64,000 bases of DNA from Desulfolutivibrio sulfoxidireducens. GTDB lineage: Bacteria > Desulfobacterota > Desulfovibrionia > Desulfovibrionales > Desulfovibrionaceae. The DNA is taken from the NCBI RefSeq assembly GCF_013376475.1, contig NZ_CP045508.1, positions 927,501 to 991,500 on the forward strand, in the 5' to 3' direction. Shown piece by piece: positions 24,519-33,719 of the stretch. The first letter of the stretch is position 1; every line of letters starts with the position of its first letter. Below the pieces are notes generated by a model, which was not told the origin of the DNA, made no database searches, and saw only the letters and a program-made list of their open reading frames with translations. A program made the translations under genes and the position numbers.

Positions 24519-25808
24519 ATGGAAAAAATCAAAAACCGCTGGCTGATCGCACTGTCGGCGGTGGGCATACATATCTCGATTGGCTCGGTCTACGCCTACA
24601 GCGTCATGACCATTCCCCTGAACACCTTGCATGGATGGCTCAAAAGCGACATCACCTTCGCCTTCAGCATCGCCATTCTCTTCCTCGGCTTTTCCGCCGC
24701 CTTCCTCGGCCCCTGGGTGGAGGCCATGGGACCCCGCAATTCCGGCCGGCTGGCCGCGCTTTTCTATTCCCTGGGCATCATGGGCTCCGGGCTCGCGGTC
24801 AGGTTCGGCTCCCTGACGATGTTCATTCTGTGCTATGGCGTGATCGGCGGCATCGGCCTCGGCGTGGGCTACATCACACCCGTGTCCACCCTGGTGAAAT
24901 GGTTCCCGGACAGGCGCGGCCTGGCCACGGGCATGGCCATCATGGGGTTCGGGTTCGCGGCCATGCTCTTTGGCCCCATCATGGCCAAGCTCTTCCAGGT
25001 CATGGACATCTGGAAGGTCTACATCCTTTTGGGCGCGATCTACTTCTGTCTCATCACCCTCTCCTCCCTGTATATCGCGCCGCCGCCCAAGGGCTGGCTG
25101 CCCAAGGGCATGCGCCAGGCCCCGGCCGCGGCCAGCGGCGAGGCCGCCCCGAAGCGGGTCGTGAAAAGGGACTTGGCGCAACTTACGGTCAAGGAGGCGA
25201 TCCGCACGAAGCGCTTTTATTTCATGTGGATCATGCTCTTCATCAACATCACCTGCGGCATCGCCCTGATCTCCGTGGCCTCCCCCATGGCCCAGGAGGT
25301 CGCGGGCATGAGCGCCATGCAGGCCGCAACCATGGTCGGGCTGATGGGGCTGTTCAACGGGGGAGGCCGGATCGTCTGGGCCAGCTTTTCCGATGTCATC
25401 GGACGGCCGGTCACCTTCATGGCCTTTTTCGTCATCCAGGTCGTCGCGTTCCTGGCCCTGTCCGCCGTCACCGGCGCCGTCGCCTTCCAGTGCCTGATCA
25501 TGCTGATTCTGACCTGCTACGGCGGCGGGTTCTCCACCCTGCCCGCCTTCCTCGGGGACATGTTCGGCACCAAGCAGCTCGGCACCATTCACGGGTTCGA
25601 ACTGACGGCCTGGGGCATCGCCGGGATCGTCGGACCGACCATCGTGACCAGGGTGCTGGAGGCCACCGGGAGCTACACCACGACCCTGCATATCTTTGCC
25701 GGGTTCCTGGCCTTCGCCTTTTTGGTTTCCTGCCTGATGGCCCGGGAGATCAAGGCCAAACGGGAATGGTACGCCCAGCGGCAGGCCGGAGAGAACGCCT
25801 CGGCGTAA
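24519..25808 (+). CDS. OFA-family MFS transporter (oxalate/formate antiporter type)
   Basis: A 429-residue inner-membrane carrier with 12 predicted helices in two six-helix halves, separated by a basic/Ala-Pro loop near residues 190-225. OFA-family signs are the N-terminal GSVYAYSV helix and KWFPDRRGLATGMAIMGFG after helix 4 (the MFS loop motif). Start at 24519 (MEKIKNRW) has AGAGG upstream. Placed directly after formamidase, it may export the formate produced or exchange it for another carboxylate; the substrate is inferred. Several OFA members carry other carboxylates. Confidence 0.88.
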   Translation: MEKIKNRWLIALSAVGIHISIGSVYAYSVMTIPLNTLHGWLKSDITFAFSIAILFLGFSAAFLGPWVEAMGPRNSGRLAALFYSLGIMGSGLAVRFGSLTMFILCYGVIGGIGLGVGYITPVSTLVKWFPDRRGLATGMAIMGFGFAAMLFGPIMAKLFQVMDIWKVYILLGAIYFCLITLSSLYIAPPPKGWLPKGMRQAPAAASGEAAPKRVVKRDLAQLTVKEAIRTKRFYFMWIMLFINITCGIALISVASPMAQEVAGMSAMQAATMVGLMGLFNGGGRIVWASFSDVIGRPVTFMAFFVIQVVAFLALSAVTGAVAFQCLIMLILTCYGGGFSTLPAFLGDMFGTKQLGTIHGFELTAWGIAGIVGPTIVTRVLEATGSYTTTLHIFAGFLAFAFLVSCLMAREIKAKREWYAQRQAGENASA

Positions 25809-25931
25809 ACGCGAGGCCAAGAGGGGGGATGCCCCGGACGCGAAGTTCCACCAGTTTTGTTGTGAAACGGCCGACATCTTGTAGGCTCGCGGTCCGCAAA
25901 AGGCCGCGAAGGACCGGAATCGGACGGCTGC

Positions 25932-25949
25932 CCACAATAAAACTTGTGG
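25932..25949. promoter_or_regulatory. Candidate activator site upstream of fmdB
   Basis: CCACAATAAAACTTGTGG, 75 bp upstream of the sigma-54 -24 element. It matches the amiF site in sequence and placement (78 bp there). Proposed target of the regulator at 31619. Confidence 0.6.
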
Positions 25950-26022
25950 AACCCCGGGGGAGGCGCCGCCTCATTCCCAGAAAAGAGTAGCGAAAACAGG
26001 TTGTTGGCCTCTTTGCTTCAAA

Positions 26023-26039
26023 AGGCACGATTCTGGCTT
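26023..26039 (+). promoter_or_regulatory. Sigma-54-type promoter of fmdB and the urea-channel gene
   Basis: AAGGCACGATTCTGGCTT has GG and GC 12 bp apart and is nearly identical to the amiF promoter. Predicted start about 26049, some 27 nt before fmdB. Confidence 0.7.
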
Positions 26040-26075
26040 ACGGAACATGCCACGAGACCAAAAAGGAGTTCGACA

Positions 26076-26303
26076 ATGCCCCTTTACGAATACGTCTGCC
26101 AGGATTGCCAGGTTACGTTCGAGGTTCTGGCCCCCATGGGCGAAACGGTCGCGGAGTGCCCGAACTGCCGGTCCGCCGACACAAGGCGATGCCCCTCCAT
26201 GACCCACTTCCGCCACGCGGATCATTGGCAAAAGGACATGATGGGCGCTCTGGGCCGGTCCCAGGAGCGCGACCAGCAAAAACGGGAATCCAAAAGAGCC
26301 TGA
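26076..26303 (+). CDS. FmdB-family zinc ribbon protein
   Basis: A 75-residue protein starting [12 protein letters not shown] with a second pair CPNC at about residues 28-31, the FmdB zinc ribbon. Members are named after a putative regulator of the Methylophilus formamidase gene set, so its place between formamidase and the channel gene is notable. AAGGAG precedes ATG. The C-terminal tail is charged. Whether it regulates anything here is unknown; it may modulate transcription or bind a protein partner. Confidence 0.9.
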   Translation: MPLYEYVCQDCQVTFEVLAPMGETVAECPNCRSADTRRCPSMTHFRHADHWQKDMMGALGRSQERDQQKRESKRA

Positions 26304-26343
26304 GGACCGGCCCGACGCCGTCCTCGGAAAGCGGGATATCGCC

Positions 26344-27369
26344 ATGACCACCGATTCGACGATCCTCCGACATCCGTTCGTGTCATTTCTCGATGCCGTC
26401 TGCCGCGGTTGCGGGCAGGTCATGTTCCAAAACAATCCGATCACCGGTTTTTTGTTCTTCGCCGGAATCTTCTACAACTCCGTGACCCTGGGCGTCTGCG
26501 CCGTGCTTGGCACCATGGCCTCGACCCTGACCGCCAGCCTGCTTGGCGCGGACAAGGACTGCATCAAGGCCGGGCTTTACGGGTTCAACGGCACCCTGGC
26601 CGGCATCGCCTTGCCGTTCTACTTCGCCTTCGATCCCGTTCTTCTCGTGTATGTGATCGTCAACGGGGCCTTTTCCACCATCATCATGGCCTCGCTGATG
26701 CGTTTTCTCTCCAAATGGGGCGTGCCCGCCCTGACGGCGCCCTTCGTGCTCGGCACATGGCTTTTGATGTTCGGCGTCTACCGGTTCGCGGTGCTGACCC
26801 CGGGGGCCCTTATCGCCCCGGCCGTGCCGGACCTGGGCACGGCCGTGGCCCTCGGCGGCCTGGCCGCCTCGGCCCTGTTCGAGGGCGTGGCCAAGGGGGT
26901 CGGCGAGGTGATGTTCCAGGACAACGTGGTCACCGGCATCGTCTTTGTCGTGGCCATCCTGATCAATTCGCGCATCTCCGCCGTGTTCGCGGTCCTTGGC
27001 TCCCTGGTCGGCCTTCTGACCGGGCTGGCCCTGGGAGTGGGGGAAACGCCCCTGCGCCTTGGGCTCTATGGCTACAATTCCGTGCTGTGCGCCATCGCCC
27101 TGGGCGGGGTCTTCTACTTCCTGACCTGGAAGTCGGTTCTCTATGCCCTGGGCTGCATGATCCTCGGGTCCATCGCCACGGCCTCGATCAGCGTCTTTCT
27201 CTCGCCCATCGGCATGCCGGCCCTCACCTGGCCGTTCATCATCGTGACCTGGTTTTTCCTGTTCGCGGGCAGCCTCTTTAAAAATCTGAAGGAGGTTCCA
27301 GCCGAAAAGTGCGGCACGCCCGAACACAACCTCCGCCTGGAGGAGGCCGGGGCCGTCCTGCCGTCGTAG
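26344..27369 (+). CDS. Urea-transporter-family channel
   Basis: A 341-residue inner-membrane protein of the UT family, close in pattern to the structurally known Desulfovibrio vulgaris protein. The two homologous halves are visible: [14 protein letters not shown] at residues 22-35 and [14 protein letters not shown] near 185-198, each starting a set of five helices. It would pass urea and possibly small amides such as formamide. No urease is in the window. 40 bp after fmdB and behind the same promoter, so its use in amide uptake is a reasonable inference. Confidence 0.93.
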   Translation: MTTDSTILRHPFVSFLDAVCRGCGQVMFQNNPITGFLFFAGIFYNSVTLGVCAVLGTMASTLTASLLGADKDCIKAGLYGFNGTLAGIALPFYFAFDPVLLVYVIVNGAFSTIIMASLMRFLSKWGVPALTAPFVLGTWLLMFGVYRFAVLTPGALIAPAVPDLGTAVALGGLAASALFEGVAKGVGEVMFQDNVVTGIVFVVAILINSRISAVFAVLGSLVGLLTGLALGVGETPLRLGLYGYNSVLCAIALGGVFYFLTWKSVLYALGCMILGSIATASISVFLSPIGMPALTWPFIIVTWFFLFAGSLFKNLKEVPAEKCGTPEHNLRLEEAGAVLPS

Positions 27370-27457
27370 CCTCGCCGTGACGGCCGGTCCGGGGCGCGCC
27401 CTCCACCACGCGCGCCCCGGACCCGAAGACGCTCGAACACCCTTTTGGAGCTGCCCC

Positions 27458-27985
27458 ATGCCTGGAGAAGACCGGACATATCTGTATTGTTCCAACCCCC
27501 TGTGCGGGTATCGCCGGATAGCCCGCCTGGAACTGGGGGTGGACGCGGTCTACGCCGCACCCGCCGACACGAAAGAGACCGGCGGGTCCTGCCCGTACTG
27601 CGAGGGGCCGCTCGTCCTGGCCTGCCCCGGATGCGGGCGGACCGCGACGTCGCGCCCCCTGCTTTTCTGTCCGGCCTGCGGCGCGAACCTTGTCGGAAAG
27701 GAAAGGGAAACCCGTTGCGCCTGGTGCGGCGGGTCCATGCGCACCACGTCCGCATTCCAGGGCGATGTGCCCTGTTGCTCGGAACGCTGCCTGCGCAACT
27801 ATCTCCTGCGTCACGTGAAGACGTGCGACCAGTGCGGCATGCGTTTCACCGCCGCCGGAATCAACGGCGCATCCTTTATCGACGTGGCCCTGCAAGGCCA
27901 GGAAAACAGGAAATGCGATTTCTGCTCAATCGGCTGTCTGGAAAAATACGCGGCCGAGCATGGGGCTTGTTTCGTTGCGCCCTGA
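27458..27985 (+). CDS. Cys-rich multi-zinc-ribbon protein of the amide locus
   Basis: A 175-residue soluble protein with at least six Cys pairs: CSNPLC, CPYC, CPGC, CPAC, CAWC and CDQC/CDFC. These are arranged as consecutive zinc ribbons, with CCSERC between. Start at 27458 (MPGEDRTYLYC) has GGAG upstream. No catalytic domain is recognised; the multiple ribbons suggest binding to protein or RNA. Its conserved neighbour relationship with the channel and the kinase is unknown, but it is co-directional and 88 bp after the channel gene. Confidence 0.75.
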   Translation: MPGEDRTYLYCSNPLCGYRRIARLELGVDAVYAAPADTKETGGSCPYCEGPLVLACPGCGRTATSRPLLFCPACGANLVGKERETRCAWCGGSMRTTSAFQGDVPCCSERCLRNYLLRHVKTCDQCGMRFTAAGINGASFIDVALQGQENRKCDFCSIGCLEKYAAEHGACFVAP

Positions 27986-28296
27986 AACGCCAGCGAGACC
28001 AGAGGAAAACGGATGGAGGCGCGGCGGCATCCAACGCCGAACCCGACGCCTTGCCAGGCTGCATTTGGCTTGGTAAACGGGTAACCGTTTGATTTTTTTG
28101 ATGCCAGACCCGAACCTCCCGTCGGCCGCCGGTCCCGGCGACGGCGCATCCGATGACCGTCGGGCTTTGCCAGGGGGAGCGGGCGGGGAGGGCAGGCGGA
28201 AGATGGCGCACCCCGGACCGCCCGGCCGGCTTTCGCCCGACCGGGACCGATCCGGGCCGACTGTGGATGGACGTCAGCGACGAGGCAACGGGGATC
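27986..28296. other. Upstream region of the transporter-kinase gene
   Basis: 311 bp. The transporter-kinase frame is open from 28153, but the residues before about 28297 are Gly/Pro/Arg-rich and unlike the permease family. A short perfect inverted repeat GGTAAACGGGTAACC lies near 28072, and a T-rich tract follows it. No sigma-54-like element found. Confidence 0.45.
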
Positions 28297-31200
28297 ATGG
28301 CCAACGGCGCGGCGAAGCTAGGCCCTGATGCGGGCGAGACCTCGGGCGCGCCCGCCGGACGCCCGGAAATCCGTTGGCCGACGGCGCCATGGACGGACAT
28401 GAAACATTCCCTGAAAGTCCTCAGACGGCAGCGAACCTACAACGCCTTTGTCGCCACCGAGGCCATCGAGGACTATTCGTTACGCTACGCCGCCAGATCC
28501 TTCCGGCGCTGGCCGGAATGGCTGCTGGCCAACACGGCCCTGGGCGGGACCTCCTTTCTGGCCCTGGAGGCCATCGGCGCCCTGCTGGTCATCGATTACG
28601 GCTTCACGAACTCGACCCTGGCCATCCTCACGGTCGCCGCGGTCATCGTCATCACCGGTCTGCCCATCGCCTACTATACCTCCCGCTACAATGTGGACAT
28701 AGACCTGCTCACCCGGGGCGCGGGCTTCGGCTATCTCGGCTCGACCATCACATCCCTGATCTATGCCTCCTACACCATCATTTTTTTCGCCATCGAGGCG
28801 GCCATCATGGCCAAAGCCCTGCAAATGGGGCTCGGCATGCCGGTATCGATCGGCTATCTTCTGAGTTCGATCATCATCATCCCCCTGGTCTTTTACGGCA
28901 TCACCCTCATAAACAGACTGCAACTCTATACCCAGCCGATCTGGATTGTTCTCTCGATACTTCCGTTCCTCTACATCCTGAACAACAATCCCGATGCCAT
29001 CGGCATCTGGACGCATTTCGCCGGTACTGGGCACCGGACGAACGTCTTCGACCCCCTTTTATACGGGAGCGCCATGTCCGTGGGGTTTTCCCTGATCGCC
29101 CAGATCGGCGAGCAGGTGGACTACCTGCGTTTTCTGCCGGACAAAAAACCGAAAAACGCAACCCGCTGGTGGCTGGCCCTGGTCAGCGCCGGACCGGGCT
29201 GGATCATCCCCGGCGGGATCAAGCTTCTGTGCGGCTCCTTCCTGGCCGTGTATTTCGTCAGCCGGATCGGCTATTCCAGGCCCGAGGCCACGGATCCCGT
29301 GCACCTGTACCTTCTCGGCTTCAGCCAGGTCTTCGCCAATCCCAGGATCGCCCTGGCCGTGGCCGTGCTTTTCGTCATCGTCTGCCAGGTGAAGATCAAC
29401 GTCACCAACGCCTATGCCGGCTCCCTGGCCTGGTCCAACTTCTTTTCCCGCATTTCCCACAGCCATCCCGGACGGGCGGTCTGGATCCTGCTGAACATCG
29501 CCCTGGCCATCCTCATCATGCAGTTCGGCCTGCTGTACATCCTCAATTCCATCCTGCTCGTCTACGCCATGTTCGCCATGGCCTGGATCGGGGCGATCTT
29601 CGCCGACCTGGCCATCTTGAAGCCCCTTGGCGTCAGCCCGGCCCATATTGAATTCAAACGGGCCAATCTGCGCAACATCAACCCCGTCGGCTTCGGGGCC
29701 ATGACCCTGGGCTTCGCGGCCGCCCTCATGTGCCACTTCGACCTGTTCGGGGTGTACTTCAAGGCCTTTGCCGCCGTGGCGGCCATGCTCGTGTCCATTG
29801 CCGCCGCATTGATCATCGCCGCCGTGACCAGGGGAAAATACTACCTGGCCCGCGCCGCCGTTCCCCTGGACGCCGGGGAGATCATCACCTGCACCTCCTG
29901 CAACAAGGACTACGAGGCGGCGGATATCGTCTTTTGTCCCGCATACGGCGAATATGTCTGTTCGCTGTGCTGCTCCCTGGACAGCGTGTGCAAGGGCATC
30001 TGCAAACGGCCCAATGCTAAGCGGGGCGTCACGACCCAGGCCAATGAGCCCCGCACGGTTTCCTCGCATCTCTGGCGCCGGCTGAAATTTTTCGGAGCCT
30101 ATTTCTGCAGCATTTCAGGCGTGCTGGCCGTCGTCTTCATCTTGATCTACGCGTACTTTTCCATGACCGCGGACCATGAGCTGCCTGCCGGCGTATTTTT
30201 TGCCCTGTACGTCTTTGTCCTGATGATCATCGGCATGTGGACATGGTGGTTTTCCTTGATCCAGGAATACCGGTTGCATGCCGAGGATGAGCTTGAGAAG
30301 TACATTTTAGAGCTTGAAAACGAGGTGAAAAGGCGCCAGACCCTTAGCGCCGCCCTGGAAGAAACGGAAAAATTGCAACGGCTTATCCTGGAAAATGCGA
30401 CCATCGGCATAGCCTACGTCAAAAACGATTGCATTGTCTGGAAAAACAAGCGGTTCTCCATATACAGCGGCATTGAGGAGGATGCGCGCCAGCGCTGCCT
30501 TCATGCCAGTTCGATCCTCAACGACGAGTTCCTCTACGACCAACTTCTCCAGGAGGCGCAGGCCCACCCCGGCCAGGGGAAGCAGTTTACCCTTGAGATG
30601 CCCATGAAAAACGGGGTGCGCACGTGTCGCTGGACCACCCTGTCCATAAACGCCGTAAACCCGGACTGCATCAGGGACGGGTCCATTTGGTTGTTAAACG
30701 ACATCACCGAACATAAAATCGCCGAAGAGAATCTGCGCATGAGCGAGGACCGCCTCCGGGAGCTCAACGAGAGCCTGGAAACCCAGGTCCGCAACCGCAC
30801 CGAGGAGCTGAAAAAAAGCTACGAATCCATCCGGCAGGCGGACAAGATGGCCTCGCTGGGCATCCTGGTCTCGGGAATGGCCCACGAGATCAACAACCCC
30901 GTCAGTTTCATCCTGCTCAACTCCGGAATCATCCAGGATGCCTGGCGTGACGTCATCAGGATCATGGACGAGCGCTACGGCGCGACCCCGGATCTGTGGA
31001 TCGGCGGAATGCCGTACATCTCGGCGCGCACGGGCATCGAGAAGCTCCTCAGGGGCATCCGCGAGGGGGCCATGCGCGTTTCCGGGATCGTCCGGAACCT
31101 CAAGGAATACGCCAAACAGACCCCCCTGGACATGACCGGGGACGTGGACCTCAACAAGGCCCTCTCCACGTCCCTGGAACTTCTTTCCACCGAACTGCGC

Positions 31201-31662
31201 AAGGCGACCAACGCCCTGCGCGTGTACACCGGGCCGGACCTGCCGCATTTCAAGGGAGACGTGCTGCGGATCGAACAGGTGCTCATCAATCTCATCCAGA
31301 ACGCCTATCAATCCCTGCGCGACCGCTGCGAAGAGATCCGCATCCTGACATACGACACGGGCGAGTCGGTCGTTTTTGAAATCCTCGACCAGGGCCGCGG
31401 CATCCCTCCGGAAGATCTCGATCATGTGCTCGACCCGTTTTTCACCACCAAAAGGGATTGCGGCGGCACGGGACTGGGGCTTTCGGTCTCGGCCGGCATC
31501 GTCGAGGAACACGGGGGAACCCTTGCCATCACATCCTCCCCGGGCAAGGGCACCCATGTGATGCTGACCTTTCCGGTCGCCGCGCCCCACGGGGGACAAC
31601 TCCGAAGGAGTCCGAAGCATGTCCGCGCAGCCCAATCCCGCCTCTCCCATCCTCGTCGTTGA
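28297..31662 (+). CDS. NCS1-type permease fused to sensor histidine kinase
   Basis: About 1121 residues. Residues about 45-510 are a full NCS1 (nucleobase/cation symporter) permease: TYNAFVATEAIEDYSLRYAA, FRRWPEWLLANTALGG, then about 12 helices. Residues about 528-572 hold a Cys-rich motif (CTSCNKDYE ... FCPAYG ... CSLCCSLDSVCKGICK). Two more membrane helices, a coiled coil and a PAS domain follow; then HisKA with phospho-acceptor MAHEINNP near residue 862 and an ATPase domain ending GGTGLGLSVSAG. The start is uncertain: ATG 28297 is chosen, 28267 and 28399 are alternatives. It overlaps the response regulator by 44 bp, so the two form one signalling pair. Ligand unknown; hydantoin, pyrimidine or amide-like compounds are plausible. 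Confidence 0.9.
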   Translation: MANGAAKLGPDAGETSGAPAGRPEIRWPTAPWTDMKHSLKVLRRQRTYNAFVATEAIEDYSLRYAARSFRRWPEWLLANTALGGTSFLALEAIGALLVIDYGFTNSTLAILTVAAVIVITGLPIAYYTSRYNVDIDLLTRGAGFGYLGSTITSLIYASYTIIFFAIEAAIMAKALQMGLGMPVSIGYLLSSIIIIPLVFYGITLINRLQLYTQPIWIVLSILPFLYILNNNPDAIGIWTHFAGTGHRTNVFDPLLYGSAMSVGFSLIAQIGEQVDYLRFLPDKKPKNATRWWLALVSAGPGWIIPGGIKLLCGSFLAVYFVSRIGYSRPEATDPVHLYLLGFSQVFANPRIALAVAVLFVIVCQVKINVTNAYAGSLAWSNFFSRISHSHPGRAVWILLNIALAILIMQFGLLYILNSILLVYAMFAMAWIGAIFADLAILKPLGVSPAHIEFKRANLRNINPVGFGAMTLGFAAALMCHFDLFGVYFKAFAAVAAMLVSIAAALIIAAVTRGKYYLARAAVPLDAGEIITCTSCNKDYEAADIVFCPAYGEYVCSLCCSLDSVCKGICKRPNAKRGVTTQANEPRTVSSHLWRRLKFFGAYFCSISGVLAVVFILIYAYFSMTADHELPAGVFFALYVFVLMIIGMWTWWFSLIQEYRLHAEDELEKYILELENEVKRRQTLSAALEETEKLQRLILENATIGIAYVKNDCIVWKNKRFSIYSGIEEDARQRCLHASSILNDEFLYDQLLQEAQAHPGQGKQFTLEMPMKNGVRTCRWTTLSINAVNPDCIRDGSIWLLNDITEHKIAEENLRMSEDRLRELNESLETQVRNRTEELKKSYESIRQADKMASLGILVSGMAHEINNPVSFILLNSGIIQDAWRDVIRIMDERYGATPDLWIGGMPYISARTGIEKLLRGIREGAMRVSGIVRNLKEYAKQTPLDMTGDVDLNKALSTSLELLSTELRKATNALRVYTGPDLPHFKGDVLRIEQVLINLIQNAYQSLRDRCEEIRILTYDTGESVVFEILDQGRGIPPEDLDHVLDPFFTTKRDCGGTGLGLSVSAGIVEEHGGTLAITSSPGKGTHVMLTFPVAAPHGGQLRRSPKHVRAAQSRLSHPRR

Positions 31663-33076
31663 CGACGAACGTTCCGCCCTGGACGGATTCGAGATCGCCC
31701 TGGCCACCGCCGGGTACACCAATATCGTGGCCATGGAGGACAGCCGCAACGTCTTGCCCTTTCTCGACGAGAACAAGGCGGAATTGATCCTGCTCGACCT
31801 GATCATGCCGCACATAAGCGGCGGGGAACTGCTCGTGGCCATCAGGCGCCGGGCCCCGGAGACGCCGGTCATCATCGTCTCCGCGGTCAACGAGATCGAT
31901 TCCGTGGTCGAGTGCATGCGCAACGGGGCCACGGACTACATCCTCAAACCGGTGGAGGTGGAACAGTTCAAAAGCCGGGTGCGCAAGTGTCTCGAATTCA
32001 CGGAGCTTGAACGGGAAAATGCGCGCTTGCGGGCCTCCCTGCTCCAGGAATCCCTGCGGCACCCGGACGCGTTCGACGAGATCGTGACCCGAAGCCCGAG
32101 GATGTGCGCCATCTTCCGCTATTGCGAGGCCGTGGCCAAGAGCCGCAAGCCGATTCTCATCACGGGCGAGACAGGGACCGGCAAGGAGTTGATCGCCCGG
32201 GCCATCCACCACCTGAGCAACCGCAAGGGAAATTTCGTGGCCGTCAACATCGCCGCGTTCGACGACGCCATGTTCGCGGACACCCTGTTCGGGCATGTCC
32301 GGGGGGCCTTCACCGGGGCGGACGCCGCCCGGCCCGGTCTTGTCGAAAAAGCCGCCGGGGGGACGCTTTTTCTGGACGAAATCGGCGACCTGCCGCTCAT
32401 CTCCCAGGTCAAGCTCCTGCGCCTTTTGCAGGAACAGGAATACTTCCCTGTCGGCTCCGACTCCATGAAGAAGTCGGACGTGCGCATCCTGGCCTCCACC
32501 TTGAAGGACCTGAACATCCTGAAAGCCGAACACCTCTTCCGGGAGGACCTGTATTACCGCCTGATCACCCATACCCTGTGCCTGCCGCCCCTGCGTGAGC
32601 GCCCGGAGGACATCAAGCCCCTGCTCGACCACTTCCTCTCCGTCGAGTCCCGGGAGCTGTCCATGAAAGTCCCGACCTACCATCCGGAACTCGTCACCCT
32701 GCTGCGGACCTATGCCTTTCCCGGCAATATCCGTGAACTGCGGGCCATGACGGCCAACGCCCTGACCGGGCATACCTCGCGGATGCTGTCCTCGGAGTCC
32801 TTCAAGGCCTACATCGCCGCCGCGACCGACGCCCCGGTCCCGACGCCCGAGACCGTCGAGGGGGCTGATCCGTTCGCCAGCCTGCGGTTTGATCCGGACA
32901 ACATGCCGAGGCTCAAGGAGGCCACAAACCGTGTCGCCGCCATGCTCATCGAGCAGGCCATGGAGATGTCCGGCGGCAACCAGACCGTGGCCTCGCGCAT
33001 CCTGGGTATTTCCCAGCAGGCGCTTAGTCTGAAACTCAAAAAAAGGAGTGGCCCGGGGGGCGTACACCCGGGCTGA
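31619..33076 (+). CDS. NtrC-family sigma-54-dependent response regulator
   Basis: A 485-residue activator. Receiver domain residues 10-125 with phospho-acceptor D60 (LILLDLIMP); AAA+ domain about 155-385 with Walker A GETGTGKE, the sigma-54-contact loop GAFTGA and Walker B GGTLFLDEIGD; C-terminal Fis-type helix-turn-helix near 455-475 (NQTVASRILGISQQALSLKL). Shine-Dalgarno AAGGAG inside the 3' end of the kinase gene, overlapping by 44 bp. The two sigma-54-type promoters of this locus (23205, 26023) and their paired dyads are its probable targets. Confidence 0.94.
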   Translation: MSAQPNPASPILVVDDERSALDGFEIALATAGYTNIVAMEDSRNVLPFLDENKAELILLDLIMPHISGGELLVAIRRRAPETPVIIVSAVNEIDSVVECMRNGATDYILKPVEVEQFKSRVRKCLEFTELERENARLRASLLQESLRHPDAFDEIVTRSPRMCAIFRYCEAVAKSRKPILITGETGTGKELIARAIHHLSNRKGNFVAVNIAAFDDAMFADTLFGHVRGAFTGADAARPGLVEKAAGGTLFLDEIGDLPLISQVKLLRLLQEQEYFPVGSDSMKKSDVRILASTLKDLNILKAEHLFREDLYYRLITHTLCLPPLRERPEDIKPLLDHFLSVESRELSMKVPTYHPELVTLLRTYAFPGNIRELRAMTANALTGHTSRMLSSESFKAYIAAATDAPVPTPETVEGADPFASLRFDPDNMPRLKEATNRVAAMLIEQAMEMSGGNQTVASRILGISQQALSLKLKKRSGPGGVHPG

Positions 33077-33312
33077 TGCCTCCCCTGATCTCGAACCCGC
33101 TTTACCCGTTTGATTCCGGCGGCCGGAAGGCCATGCGGGGGGCCGTCCGGCGGCAGGCCTGTCGCATGCCCGGGATCGGCAAGGGCGTTTCTTGCGTCGT
33201 ACTCGGGCCGTGGGTGAACAAAGCCCGCGATGCCCCGCCCTCCTGATGCAAGAACGAGCCTCGAACGGCCCTCCGGTCGCGAAACACATTGACACGTGGG
33301 GGAGGGCGGCTT

Positions 33313-33336
33313 ATCGCTATTTGGCGATTTGGCCAA
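33313..33336. promoter_or_regulatory. Candidate ArsR operator before arsR
   Basis: Contains TTGGCGATTTGGCCAA (33321-33336), repeated exactly at 33683-33698 on the other side of arsR, and an overlapping dyad ATCGC/GCGAT (33313-33328). It ends a few bases before the arsR Shine-Dalgarno, so binding would block expression. Confidence 0.6.
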
Positions 33337-33345
33337 GGAGCTGCC

Positions 33346-33663
33346 GTGCGGGAACTCAGAATTGAAAAAAAGCCGACGCGGGAGATGTTTACGGAGCGGG
33401 CCCGGGTCATGAAAGCCCTGGGGCATCCCTCGCGGCTCTTGATCGTGGACGAACTGTCCCGGGGGGAGCGATGCGTGTGCGAGCTTACGGAACTGGTCGG
33501 CCATGACATTTCCACGGTCTCCAAGCACCTGTCGCTGCTGAAAAAAAGCGGCATTGTGGAGGACGAAAAACGGGGCCTGCAAGTCTATTATCGGCTCAAG
33601 ACGCCGTGCGTGCTGCATTTTTTCACGTGCATCGAGTCCGTGCTCCGGGCCGGGAAGGAATAA
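33346..33663 (+). CDS. ArsR-family metal- or thiol-responsive repressor
   Basis: A 105-residue winged-helix repressor. GTG start at 33346 with AAGGAG upstream. Conserved parts: MKALGHPSRLLIVDELSRGE, then CVCELTELVGHDISTVSKHL (recognition helix with the ELCVC-like metal-binding cysteines) and LKKSGIVEDEKRGLQVYYRL; a further CVLHFFTCIE near the end adds cysteines. It heads the thiol/permease operon and probably represses it and itself through the duplicated TTGGCGATTTGGCCAA sites. Arsenite, antimonite or another thiophilic ligand is possible; the sequence does not decide. Confidence 0.9.
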   Translation: MRELRIEKKPTREMFTERARVMKALGHPSRLLIVDELSRGERCVCELTELVGHDISTVSKHLSLLKKSGIVEDEKRGLQVYYRLKTPCVLHFFTCIESVLRAGKE

Positions 33664-33682
33664 TTTTTTTTTGGGGGTCTAC

Positions 33683-33698
33683 TTGGCGATTTGGCCAA
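33683..33698. promoter_or_regulatory. Second copy of the ArsR operator
   Basis: TTGGCGATTTGGCCAA, 20 bp after the arsR stop, identical to the copy before arsR. It marks the start of the downstream transcript or a second control point for it. Confidence 0.6.
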
Positions 33699-33719
33699 CA
33701 ATGAGCCCGGTGATGACCC

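Noticed and set aside
22755-25937. Open frame of 1060 codons on the minus strand opposite amiF and the OFA gene
   Set aside because: It is rich in Gly, His, Arg and Asp, has no domain pattern and lies exactly antisense to two well-identified genes; typical of high-GC shadow frames.
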